From Paralvinella palmiformis (Eukaryota > Annelida > Polychaeta > Terebellida > Alvinellidae): a stretch of 64,000 nucleotides of DNA. Each line of letters begins with the position of its first letter. Position 1 is the stretch's first letter. This document shows positions 44,374-58,200 of the stretch, piece after piece. Under the pieces are notes generated by a model. It was given only the letters and a program-made list of their open reading frames with translations. It was not told where the DNA came from and did not search any database. The DNA lies in contig JAODUP010000270.1 of the NCBI GenBank assembly GCA_025642065.1, positions 348,501-412,500 on the forward strand, given 5' to 3'. Both the position numbers and the translations under genes were made by a program.

Positions 44374-46309
44374 TGTTGTTATCTAGTTTTGGCAGTGTGG
44401 GCAGAGAATTGATATTTGCTCAGAAGTAAAGGTCCTAGCAGAGGACCTCATGACCCTTAAGTGCCAGCTCTGACTGTTTTACAAATGTGCCCGCGTTGTC
44501 AAAAAGAAAAGGTTTCCTAATGTTTATCATTCTTTTACAAGTTAAGGTTATGATTGTTTTATGTCCTTACACGAAGAGGTTAGGTTTGATACTCAACTAT
44601 ATAGGGGGGGCCTCAGTTTTATACACCAGAGACTCAGGGGGGGGGGGGTTAGAGGGCATTGTTTTCTAAAGAAAACATATATAACATATACTGACTCTAA
44701 AATCAATTATATTTGATGCGAAGTGAAAGATAAATACTTACTATAATTGGCCCCCGAAAAGATATACAGAATGAAAATAAATTAACTGAAATCATAACTC
44801 AATCATGTTTATTCGAAGCGCGAACGAACTGTCACAAAAATTCATTTCCTATTTCTCACAGCCCTCCGATGCTGACGTCAGTATACTGGGGTAAGAGGTC
44901 GTGTCTACTATGACCCAGCCTACTAAAGTCTAGTTACCTGTCATTGAAGTCTATCTGGCTTGTTATATAGGTATCTGTGAACGAGTCAACTTATTGCCTG
45001 TTAAACAAGCAAAGTACATGTTTATTTTCGTTAGATTGCGGCAAAATCTGGACTTTGTTATTCAGTGCTGTTGCGATGTAATAGATCGTGGACGACGATT
45101 GGTGTTTTACGGCCACTTTTGTGCACATGGTAAGCTAAATGGGCCGAGCGACCCCCAAAGGTAATGAAGCGAAGTCAGAGATGAAACACCCTTCAAATAT
45201 GCCCACGCCGAGGTTCGAATTCAGGTGGTAGCGCCCCAATAGATCACGGAGGATTTTATTCCCAAACATAAAAAAAAGTTATTAGTACTCCTACAAAACT
45301 TTTAAATACCACCGTTTTTTTTCTCCAAAAGACACTGAACTTCCAGCTTCTGACTAATATGACCCAGTTTTGTTGTGGACACTAACAGTTATAAACCAGT
45401 GTGTACCGTCAGTTATCTTCCAAACCAGTATCACTCGAAGCCTATTTTAGATTTGCCTAGAACATACACAACCGTTATACTTACCGTATGTAGGGGACCA
45501 TAATGTTTCAGAATTCTGACTGATCAAATTGTGCTTCAGTGTTCTAATGCTAACTAAGCATTTATTAGATAAATGTGATCTGTGTCTCGATCTTGTAGCC
45601 CCGATTTAGGTGGCTTGTGTTATCGTAGATTATCACGAGTTGGCGGAGTGTTTCAGGTTTTAAAATGATGGTTCTCAGTGAAAACATTTACTGCTTTGAC
45701 ACAGATATAGCTCTCCAGTATGCTGCTTCTCAGTCATTACGGGCTTAAGCTGGGATGTAGGAATAATGAGCCTCTGGAACAATGAGCTGTTAGAATATTG
45801 GGCTGCTGAAACAATAAAATGTTAGAATATTGAGCTGTTGGAACAATTTTTCAGAATAATAGGCTTTTGCAATTATGAAATGTTAGAATATTAGGCTGTT
45901 GGAACGATGAAATGTTAGAATGTTGGGTTGTCGAAACAGTGAGATATCAGAATACTGGGCTATGGGAACAGTGAGCTGTTAGAATATTGGGCTGCTGAAA
46001 CAATACAATGTTAGAATATTGAGCTGTTGGAACAATTAAATTTCAGAAAAATAAGCTGTTAGAACAATGAGATATCATAATATACAACTGACATTATTAC
46101 AAAATTAGCTGAGCTTGTTTTGTAAAAAATAAATAAATAATAAGATTGTTTTTGAAGTTTTGTGTGTCTGAAGTCTGATTGTTTTGTACACTATTAATGT
46201 TGTAAATGGTGTACTACATCTCACAAAATTACACACAATTATAATTACTATAATGACACACAAGAGATGAAAGATGTTTACTGACTGGACAATTTCCCTG
46301 TAAACATTT

Positions 46310-46346
<37 letters not shown>

Positions 46347-49029
46347 AATACAGGTTTCTTCAGGGACTACTATTGCATGAGATTTTTGTTTTTAACACTT
46401 TTGAGGATATATTTCTAATGACAAATATCTTCGGTTTCGTCTGTTGGTAAATATTGGAAAATGAGGCTTTTCACTTGTTGTTTTAATTTATTTACTGAAC
46501 CTCCCCCCCCTGCCGAGTGTGGATAGAGTATGATACAGCATAAACAAAAAACACAATACAATATGATATTATCCCAGAACGGTGATAGAATGTATTATAT
46601 GAGATGTAATGCATTTTACATTACTTCGTATTATGTGGCAGCAAATAACATGATGGATGTAATTGGAATGCTTTTGCAGAAGGGATAGATTAAGAGACCA
46701 CAAATGACACGACCATAGACAATATGGTTGACAATTATGTAGTCTGATTATTATAGATGTTGAAGACATTAGATGTGTCTGTCTGTCTCTGTGTGCGTGT
46801 GTGTGTGTGTGTGTGACAAGCCCATGTATAATTAATGTCAGTTAATATGTCTGGTACTACACTATCGCAGCGACATATTATGGTGACGAATATAAAGTGT
46901 TATCTTACCACATTATAAATGGCGTACTACCAGTTTTCGGGGAAGTTGCTAAATGTAATGATGTCAAAACATTTATGTTCAACAACATGCTAATTTAGTT
47001 GATAGTTAAAGGATTCTAATACCTCTGAGGTGTCTGTGTGTATGTGTGTGTGCCGAGGCGTGATATAGGCAAGGATGTTGTTAAATGCCTATTTCATTGC
47101 TAAGTTTGACATTGTCGTCAACTGGACATTCTACTGGTACAGTTGGAAGAGTGCTATTCACCTACAGGTTGTGGATTCTAATCCTGGCATTACCTGTAGA
47201 TGAGATCTTTCTTACGTTTGATCATTTCACTAGGATGTTGCACATCGGCTGTGCGATTCATGTATGACCAGCAATCCGTCTAAGCAAAACACTCACACAC
47301 TCACTCACTCACTCACTCACTCACTCACTCACTCACTCACTCACTCACTCACTCACTCACTCACTCACTCACTCACTCACTCACTCACTCACTCACTCAC
47401 TCACTCACTCACTCACTCACTCACTCACTCACTCACTCACTCACTCACTCACTCACTCACTTTCATCAATAATTAATGGAACACTCAGTCCCATCTTTAG
47501 ATTATTTGGGAGGTATGTACTGTGACTTATGTAGGTATGACATTATATCAAGAGCAGTGCAGTACAGTATGGTAGGTCATTATATATTTAGCTGTATTAG
47601 TCAGTCAGTGAGTCAGTCGGACAATACATACAATACATCGCCAGGCCCCCAAAAGTCACTTAGTGTCGCCTCTTTCTAGCCAAAAACAGGAGACTAAAGC
47701 TAGTGACGTTAGTCAATCCCTCAAATCCACAGAGTACTCAATCCATGTCGGCAGTGATATCAGAAGTGGGTCAGATAATGTGTGTTTAATATAACATTAA
47801 TTAATGCTATTTTTGTAACAGTTTTTTTCCCTCCACAATGATCCTGATCCGATTCATCACGGAACAAGATCGTATAATTTGAATCCGCAGAAGGAGAGAC
47901 TCGGAGGCAGGACGTCAACTGGGTTATGGTTGTGTCGTAGGTAATGAGGTTTTTAATTCCCCCCCCCCCCCGCATCTTGGATGTCTCTTGGTACATCATC
48001 GGAGCTTCTTGTCTAGTGCCGAGCATGTTGTAAGTAATGGGGGTGGGGAAGCGGGGTGGAGGAGCAGGATGGGATATGTTAACCGTAGCTCATGACAGTG
48101 CTGCTTTCTTCCTCGTCATTGATATGTTGGTAGGAGGGGGGGGGGATATGTTAGCCTTAGATCAGGACAGACAATGCTGTTTTCTTCCTGGTCATTGATA
48201 TGCTGGTAGGAGGGGGGGGGGATATGTTAGCCTTAGATCAGGACAGACAATGCTGTTTTCTTCCCGGTCATTGATATGCTGGTAGGAGGGGGGGGGGATA
48301 TGTTAGCCTTAGATCAGGACAGACAATGCTGTTTTCTTCCCGGTCATTGATATGCTGGTAGGAGGGGGGGGGGATATGTTAGCCTTAGATCAGGACAGAC
48401 AATGCTGTTTTCTTCCCGGTCATTGATATGCTGGTAGGAGGGGGGGGGGATATGTTAGCCTTAGATCAGGACAGACAATGCTGTTTTCTTCCCGGTCATT
48501 GATATGCTGGTAGCGGTCTGGCTGAGAATGAGTCGGTTTATGGATTATTGTGTCGTTGACGGTGCCCACTGATCTCCGCCTCAGCCAGATGGGCTTATTG
48601 CATGCTTCCAATCTGATCCTCATTGTCTTCCTCAGCCTCGGATGTCTCACATCTGATCGTCGAATATCAACATCTCGGCAGCCACCTGGATCCAGCCACT
48701 GATCTTTTATGCGATTTGTATTCCCTGATTTATGATGGCCCACTGTTGTTATTATCTTCCATGAATATGTCATGTCTTTTTTTATTTAGCATCCTTTTAT
48801 TGTTTGACCTCTCAACAAAAAAAATTTAAAAATAAATTAAATCCATTTTTTTATAGATGCATTTCTTTCTTAGAACACTCATTTAATTACACAAGAGTTT
48901 TATTTGGAAAAAGGTGTGAGTGTGTGTTTTACTAGTTAAAACGAATTTTGATTGTCATCTGAACTTAGAGAAACATTCTTATTGGAAATACTGTATTTTC
49001 TGCCATTGAATGTGCCAGTGAATCTTGGG

Positions 49030-49060
<31 letters not shown>

Positions 49061-50169
49061 AGGTGTTTTATGGCCACTTTTATACACAAGGTTGGCTAAA
49101 CGGGCCAAATGACCTCCAAAAGTAGTGAAACAAAGTCAAAGATGAAACACCCCTCAGATATGCCCACGTCTAGATTCAAACTCGGGTGGTAGTGATCTGT
49201 GATCCAGCATGCTACCAGTTAGACCACGGATTGTTGAGCCTATTATTATAGTATCTAAACAGTAACAATAAAAAAAGCATTTATATAATTCCACGTACCA
49301 ATCACAATGTAGGTTTCAGATGCATTAGGAAATTACGATGGCTTGATACCCATACTTTTATAAATGCAGAAACCAGTAATAAACAAAATCGGTATATCTG
49401 ACAATGGTTCAAACGAAAAGGAGTGCCTCGTTGGTGATATGACAGCAGTTAAGAATTAATGAAAATATTAGTCTTAGAAGAGTAAATTTAACAGATAAAC
49501 AACTAAATTGGATACTAAGTAGTAAGTCATTCCACAGCAATGAAGTGATGAGTGAGAATGTTCTCTGTCCACATCTCTTGTGCGTCATTGTGGAAACATT
49601 CCTTAATTTACTCAGTGTTCAGTCAGTTAAGTTTCCTTAGAATACTGCATGTTTACCTAGAAAATACAGTGTTATTTTTCGATAGAATGGATGATTGATG
49701 ATTTCCAATTATCCACTTTTAATATCCAATTCCTCCTCAAAACAAGTAGTTTTACTACTTTTTAGATTACCGGTACTTTTTTTTGTTACAAGATAATTTT
49801 GCCATTGTCTGGATGCTTGTGTGAGAGGATAGTTTTTGTTTTGTTTTTAGCATATATTTGTATATTATAAATGACAGTAAGAAACCTCGGATGAATATGA
49901 CGTATGTGCATTTTGTTTGTTGGCGATAATTGTTATATATTAGCTTGGTTTCTGTCACTGTGTGTGTGTGTGTGTGTGTGTTAGGATAAACATATTTGAT
50001 GGCACTGGCCCAGAGCATCAAAATCCAACCATCCACAAAAGCCTACACATCCATATATCTACACATAGGTACAGCTATATGTGCATAAACGTAAACATAC
50101 ATAAACCTCCACCTCCACAAATCTGTACATACAGAGGCCTGTATATAAATGAGCTGTAAACTAATAAAA

Positions 50170-50213
<44 letters not shown>

Positions 50214-53200
50214 TAAAGAGAGTTTTGTGGTTGATTAACAGTGCTATCACAGATGTCAACTGATGGATGTAATTCTTAAACCAAACATCTCATTGGTAGG
50301 TGAGATGACATTAAATTATGAACCATCATCATCATCATCATCATCATCATTATCATATTATCATTATGTTCCTCAGTTGAATAATTAGTTCCTATGTTCT
50401 TGTTCAGAAAATGATCAGACAATGATTTATAATAAGACACAAACAACCAATATGACAGAAGGACACAATAACGTATATGAAATGTAGATAAAATGAGATT
50501 GTTATGTTTTAGAATACCAAATTAAAGGCCAGAATATAATAATAAATGTTGTTCAATATAATAATTCAATATAGATACTATCACATGACAATGAAAACGT
50601 GCCTATTATCGCTCAGCAGGCCTCGGATGGGGACAGTCTCTGAATGTAGCCCTTTTTCCACTCGTGACTCGTGCATAAGACAATGATGAAAAAAAAGACA
50701 TCTTTTCGAGGATTAAAGCCTCGCCTTATACACGAGTGAATACGGTAATAGTGTTTTTGTCTGTCTGTTCTGTTGCTTCAGGTATTATCAGCCCATACTA
50801 CTTCATACTACTATATGGGTTGTGATGACTCAGTGGGCAGAATGGCGAACTCAAATCTGGGAGATCCTTGGCTCGAATCCGCAAACCTGGATGCAACCAC
50901 AGACAGCTTTCTCGTGTTCACTACAGGTTGCCATAGCCATGATAAACGAGTACCTGAAGATTGGGGATTGGATGATAATTGTCACTGATAATTGTGTGAA
51001 TTGTTTCCCCCTTTCAGCCTTTGTTATTGGCCCGAATCAGTATGCTCCCTTTGTAGTTGACATCAGTACCTTACTGTACAGCATGAATGAGTAAAGTCTG
51101 TTTCTAGAATGTAAACCAACACGAATCATGTCTGTAGCGTTATGTATAATAACAAACAGGTGTCATATCTGCTTACTTAAGATTTGTAGTATTGAATTAT
51201 GATTATAATAAGTGTAATAAAATTAAAATCTGTTTAAATCGCACTATTTAAGCGGTTATTGAACTCCTCCCACCACCACCCCACCACATGTAGTGGATGT
51301 TCATTAGTGACTGATCTACGAATAAGAACGTTTAAAGACCAGTTTAAAGTTGAAGTGGTCAGATTCAGGCCCTTAAGATGGTCTCCAATGCTCATGTTTT
51401 GGCAGTGTCTGATAAGGCCCTGGCACAGAGAATCGTGAATTATAATACAACTGCTGGGTGACAACTCATTCTCATGGTGAAACTTGTAATGTTTCGCCAG
51501 TCCCAAACCTGTTCTAATGTCTCTACTTAATTCATCCCTGGTATCAATATCTGTGATATGTGTGTGTGTGTGTGTGTGTGTGTGGTACAAAACATACAAA
51601 CCACAACGAAGACCGGCCTTAAGGGTTGTTATGGTTTTATGTCTTGTGTATAGATCAGCGGAGGGAGGGGGGGGGGATATTTTAAGTGGTTGTCTGTGAT
51701 ATATTGTTATTACTGAGCCTCAAGTGTTTAAGGAAAAATGGCCTCTGTGAGTGTGTGTGGTTTTTAAGCAGTGTGCAATAAGACAATTGCACAGAGAATC
51801 TCAAATTGTGAATTCCAAATCTGGATGATTCATCAGGGAACTGAATCTGGCCTGGTACTTTTGATGCTGAGACATGTAATGTCTCATCAGTCTGTGGGTC
51901 TCTCTCTCTCTCCCCCCTCCCGGTCTCCCCCCCTCTCTCTGATAGAAATATACTTAACTGATGTCTTATTTAGTGAAAGTGAAGGAGTACTTTTTTATTC
52001 CATGTTGTGGGAGAAGTGTGGCTTTCTGGTTTTCCTTTTTCCACTTATAAAAAACCCAAACATGTATTAAACCAGAACGGAAGAGACACAATTAGGAGAG
52101 GGGGGGGGGGTTACAGTAAATACACTACGTAAACCTCCTGTGTGTGGCTAGTTTAATTAAATATTAGCTTTATTTTGTTTATTTACACAAATGTTTACAT
52201 AAAAACGAGAATCATCTACAGGAAGTTGTTGTTTGGCGAGCGAAGAAACTGAATTTAGATGAGCCTGTCTGAAGGAATACTAATTGTTAAGGAATGAGTT
52301 GAGTAGTTGAGTAGCTGTGTCGTCGGCTGGCTCACCTGGGAGAAGATGATGGATATCTGTAAAACTTACTCGATTTATGTCCATATTTCATGTCTTATCC
52401 GTATCTTTTTTTGTGAATCATCCACATGTCATATAACTGATTGTATATCATTCATGATGTTCCATATAGAATCCCTTAGTCTTTGCATAAACATGTCGTG
52501 GCCGTTCATTCCTTGGTCAAACAATTATATTTTTCTGATGATGATAAATTTTGTGAACTTCTGTTATTATTAAGTGTTAATTGTAGTGTGGAATGAAATG
52601 TGACACTCCCATGGACACAGCTATGAGCCACATCCGAACCCATAAACAGGAGCTTTGCGGAGCAGTGCTCCCAACTACTGGGCCACCGGAACGTTCTAAG
52701 AATGGAATCTGACATTGATGACGTGACACTTACGACAGTCGTGGTCTACGACTCGTAGATGTATTCGAATTTTTGCAGCCATTATCATATATGAATTGCG
52801 TTGTTGATGTTCACCGACAGACCTTGATAATGGCCAGATGTTTTGGTTGCTGTTTTTCGGGGAGCTGTGATGATGTTAGTCAGCAGATGTTATTCTACTG
52901 GAATTACTGCACGAGATTCATTGATTCGTTAGCGTGTTTGTTTGAGTTGGTGTTGTCTATTATTTCCTCATTTGGCCTATTCTGAGGAACACTATGAAAG
53001 ATTAATGTTCCTTTGGCAGCGATGCTGTGTGTGTGGGTGTGTGTGTCCGGGTGCGTACAATTGTACAGGTATACACGTACAATCTTTAGCGGTTTTAGCT
53101 AACACGTTTTTGTACTGGCTGCATGCCCCCTTTTTACGTTTTCTAGCGGATATTTATTCGTCCTCATTAACATTTCATACTTCAGTTAACCATCTCAGCT

Positions 53201-53318
53201 GCTGATGTTGTCGTAATAAATCTCTTCATAACATGCTTCCGGCACTGTGGCTTTTCTAAAAGCTCCATTAAGGTACAACCCTGTAGGTTATGAGATCGAA
53301 TTTTCTTTTTTCCACTTC

Positions 53319-53353
<35 letters not shown>

Positions 53354-53881
53354 TGTGTGATGTTTCATCTCGAAGAGAAATGCTTCGGCATGAAAGTGCC
53401 ATCATCATGTGCACGAAGTTGTCTCATAATTTATAGTCAAAGAAGAAAAAGAAATGATCTTCTTCAACTGTAAACAGAATCCCATTATATGGTGAATCGT
53501 TGACGATAAGTGAATATGATTTAAACCTATCATCATAGATAAGTTGCATTCATTTTAGTATCCTGTATTTGTGCTTGTGTTATCACAATTATAGCTTAAT
53601 TAACCCGTTATATCCTGTTGAATTATCGTTGTGACCATCATTAATGTTATAAGCCAGTGTTATTAAAAATTGCAACAGTGGTGCCATCTCTTGACGAGTT
53701 TGTTCATTTAATGGCGATTCATATGCGATATATTTTGATAAGTGTGCCATTCTGGATCTAATCACGTGGCATTGTTTTACATCTGACTTTATTTGACAGT
53801 TACATTTCTGTCAGATGGCCCCTGGTATTATGTATGTGCCTTGCGCTGGTGCCTAACATGGCTTTCCCAATATATTGCCTG

Positions 53882-53953
<72 letters not shown>

Positions 53954-55209
53954 CTGACATGCCTAAGATGGTGTCTGTGTGATTACAACCTCCAAAATAA
54001 GTAAGCCTCTGTTTGTCTGTATCCTCTATTGTTGCTGTTCATGTTGTAGATTTCAAAGGCTCCCTTTCTCCCCCTTCCCATTCTCCCACCATTTAATCAC
54101 AGCTCATTGTTTTTTCTCCTGCTCCGGGGAAGGCAGCGGTTGATGGCAGCGATGTTATATTACTGTTTCTTGCCTTCCCTTCCCACACTGTTCTTTGATC
54201 GGCGCCACCCGACTCCGACCACACCCCCACCACCCAACTGCCACCACCCACTCGCTGCTCAGCCGTGGTCAGTGTTTCAGGTTTTATTTGTATTTTTTCA
54301 ATGACAGCTCCCTTGTGTTGTTATTATACCATTATTATAGCGTGGTCAATAGAGCGCTATTAACAATACGAAGCGTATCAATAAAAGGCAGAAACGGTGG
54401 GCATTGATGTACGTTAAGTGAATGCAGTAATAATATGCGGGCATTACTCTAGGTCAGATTACCGAGTACTGAATGCTGGCATCGATTGTTCAAAATGTGG
54501 CCGGACCCACATACAGACTTGATGTATTATGTATGTAATCAGATGTTGAAAATATCGCCAGTCGCTCTGTCTGTCTCTCTCTCTCTCTCTCTCAATTGGA
54601 CGGCGAAAAGCCCCTTAAGTTGTTGAATGTAATGTCTTAATCTCAACATAAATCTGAACAAAGAAGCAGTCACATGTTGTGATGGTTAAGACATTTACCA
54701 TTTTTAGTAATTAATTTTTTTTTATCAGCCTCACTTTCAAATTGAATTGTTTCGTATTTTTGCTTTAAACATTTTTTAATTGACAAAGCACTTTGCGTTC
54801 CATTTTACGTCATTAACTGCTGTCTGAAGCAGACGGTTTTAGATTATATTAAATACATATAAATTCATGGCCATAAACCACCCAAACTGACTAATTTAAA
54901 ATTTGATGCCATTTGTTAACAGCACGTTTTACATATGACGTTTGATCGAAACAAAGTGCCCGTATAAAACATCAATATCCGTTCTGCTTTTATAGCCATT
55001 AATATTGTCTCTTAAGAGCATTTTTTGAAAATATTGGGTGAATTTGTTGCATTTATCACATTCGTCACTCACGTGGTCATTTATTCGTTTGTGAAGAATA
55101 TGGATAGTCATAAGTTAAGCAGCATAAGAGAAAAAAAATAATATCGTGTTCAGTTCAATGAATGAGCATAATCATGTGTCATATCAATCTTTATTATAGA
55201 TAAATATGT

Positions 55210-55240
<31 letters not shown>

Positions 55241-58200
55241 CTATGAATTTACTTCTTGCTCAAATTGTGTTACCTCTAACAATATTTTTATTTCTGTTTA
55301 TCATCATTATCACCACCATCTTCATCATCACCTCCGCTGATTCCTGTGGGAGGTTGATAAGAGTCCAATAAGGTATATCCGAAGCCATTGTGGTATGCCA
55401 CATTCACTGGAATTGTCAGCTCGATTGTGATCACTTGATACAGATTGAAGATCATCAGGGTCTCTACCATCTCTATAATGTCCAGAGCTGGTTGATATCA
55501 GCTACTGTAACACTGGATTCGCCGTAGACTATCAAAGCCTAAAGGGGTCAAATGGACTTCACCGGAGGACATATAATGGGCCCCCCCCTGAGATGAAAGA
55601 AGGAGTCATGTGGATTGTTTATCTAGATCCGTGAAGATAAAAATAAAGGTCTATAGTCCGAATCCAGTGTTACATTGCTGTTCTAAGAACTGCCTAGGAT
55701 GTACGTAGTTTTTTTGCCCCCATTTTTGTTTATGGTTATTTGAACCAACCGAACCAAATATGACACGGATTTCAGTAAGATTTAATATTAAATTTCTCGA
55801 CATATCACATTTTCAGCCAATTTTTACTTTATGCTTCGTATGCAGTTAGCAGACACGTAACACGATGAATCTGTATGTGCAAGAAATAAATTGTGCGTTA
55901 CTTATCGGCTGCTTGTTATAATGGATGTGGTTAGTGTGCACATGAAATGAGTCACTTTTTTTTAAATTCATGTGCAAATAAAAATAATTTTTTATATCAA
56001 ACAGTTCGCAGCAATCAGGTAGGCAGCTAGATGTAAGGTGATAGGGTGATAGAAATCTCGCACGAATCGTTAGTCCTTGGGTTTACAACTTAATACAATC
56101 CTGTTGTGTTATTACGAGCATACGATCCAACGTCAGCGGTCACAGGTCACTGATTCTTTTCTAGTATGGAATGGTTACTATACTAGGAAGTGATTTAAAT
56201 ACAAAACATTTTGTGTACAGGTTAGGCTAAATAGGCCGAGCGACCTCCAAATGTAATGAGACAAAGCGAAAGATGAAACACCCTTCTGACATAGCCCGGC
56301 CAGGGTTTGAACCTAGGTGTTATAGATCTGTGGCCAATGGCGCTACCAGTTAGGCCATGGAGTCATCTCCTAGATGTATTGCTTGGCTTAAATATTAGTT
56401 TAAAAAATATGCATTCTAGCCTAATACCCACATCTCACTCTGGTTGAGGAGCTATTTGAATGATTTCAGCTAATCTCCAATATTATCCATCATCAACTCA
56501 ATGTGTATGTACTGATTTAACTGGTCATATTTTTTTACATGCTGACTCATTGCGTCTTGATTACGTTTAGCTTCCGACCAAAATCCTCGTCTGACCGGTT
56601 ATTGACTGAGTTATTACGGTGAAGTCAATATTAGAACGCGTCGAGGGGTGATGAGGAAGTTCACCTGAGTAGATGGTGGAATTTGAATCCAGGACCCCCT
56701 CACATTGGTTTAATTCTGACTCACATCTGGGAAGACAAAACATCGTAGCTCAGTCCTGGCAGATGTAAACATGATGAAGTTGGCAGATGTCAGGAAGGGC
56801 ATCAAGGTTACTAGGCGTGATTTAATTATTGTTGGTTTTAAGTAACCCAGTGACCGGATGATTGAATACAGCGAAATACTGTATGATAAACAAGGGAATA
56901 AATAGGCTGAGAGAGGCAAAAACATTGATGGACCACTATGTTATATGACAGATTATGTCATCCTCATTGGCTTAGGTGGCTATTTAGCTGCTGACAGCAA
57001 TCTTCATCGTGTTTATTGCCAATAATGGTAACATCTTCTGTTCTTTTTTCTACCAATGTGAGATGCTCATTAGATGGTAAATAGTTCCCCTGCCCCCAAT
57101 TTGATAAGCAAATGCTGACGCTGGCTTGAGGTGTGAGAGCAACAGAACTGATTTCGTGTAGTGATTGAGTCATCGGCAACAAGACAGGTCACACCTTACT
57201 CTTGATGTATTTATTGGCTCACACCATCGATAATCTTCAATGGTCTCACTTTGGATGCCAGATACGTTTTGTTCCAGAATGATGACAGATCTGTTTTTAA
57301 CACTTGAAGAGGACGCTGATTTAAAAACTCCCTTTTGGGTAGTTTTATGGGGTTATTTTGTTTGAGATCTTTTGGCGTTGGCTTTCCTTTGATCCTCGCG
57401 GTTTGGTTCCTTTGTCGACTTCGGGGACCGCCAAAAACATATTGAAATAATTTTTATGGTCTATTGATATACATTCTGACAATGAAGCCGATTGCATAAC
57501 ATTCTATATTTACCCGTTTGGCGAAATGCTTTGTTTTGAACGTGGACATTTAACTTCGCATTAACCAGTCGATGACGTCACATTTATTTTACCGGCGTTC
57601 CCATAGCATACCAGTTAGAGTTCGACACTACAAACCTCCAGGTTGTTTGTTCGAATATCGCTCCTACCTCTGGTTGTTTGATCTTCTCCTCTAGGGAGTC
57701 CGGCCATTGGTCATGTTGTCCCAAGTGTGATCAGGGCTGAAGCTAAATAACTCACTCCGCATTTTATTAAATTATAACTTCATTTCGTGTTTCTTTTTAC
57801 TTCATCCCAGCCCTACCCGACATGCCTTGCCGTTAGGCCAGACCTAATTATAGTTTTGTTTTCAGTATTTTAGCTTCTTGACGTCTTTTCTATGGCATGA
57901 GCCATTTGCTCATCCAACCGCCATTCGTTTCTCTGTCGTGTGCTAACATTATGATATTTGCTTGGAGTATTATTTATACAAATCTCGGTCATGCGACAGT
58001 GTTATTTTATGGCTCGAGCTTAAAGCTTGTGAGAGCAGAACATCATTTTGTGATTTCTTATCTAATAGATGGTAATCACATTAGATGAGGCCATCGATTT
58101 GAACTGTCGATGATTGTACATTTTATTATGGTTGTCTGCCGGAATTTTATGTTTTCAAATTTAAGTCCCGTTCATGTGAACTGCAGAAAGCAATCGGTGT

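Noticed and set aside
47264..47476. THSL-repeat frame
   Set aside because: A translation of (CTCA)n behind a SINE; not a gene.
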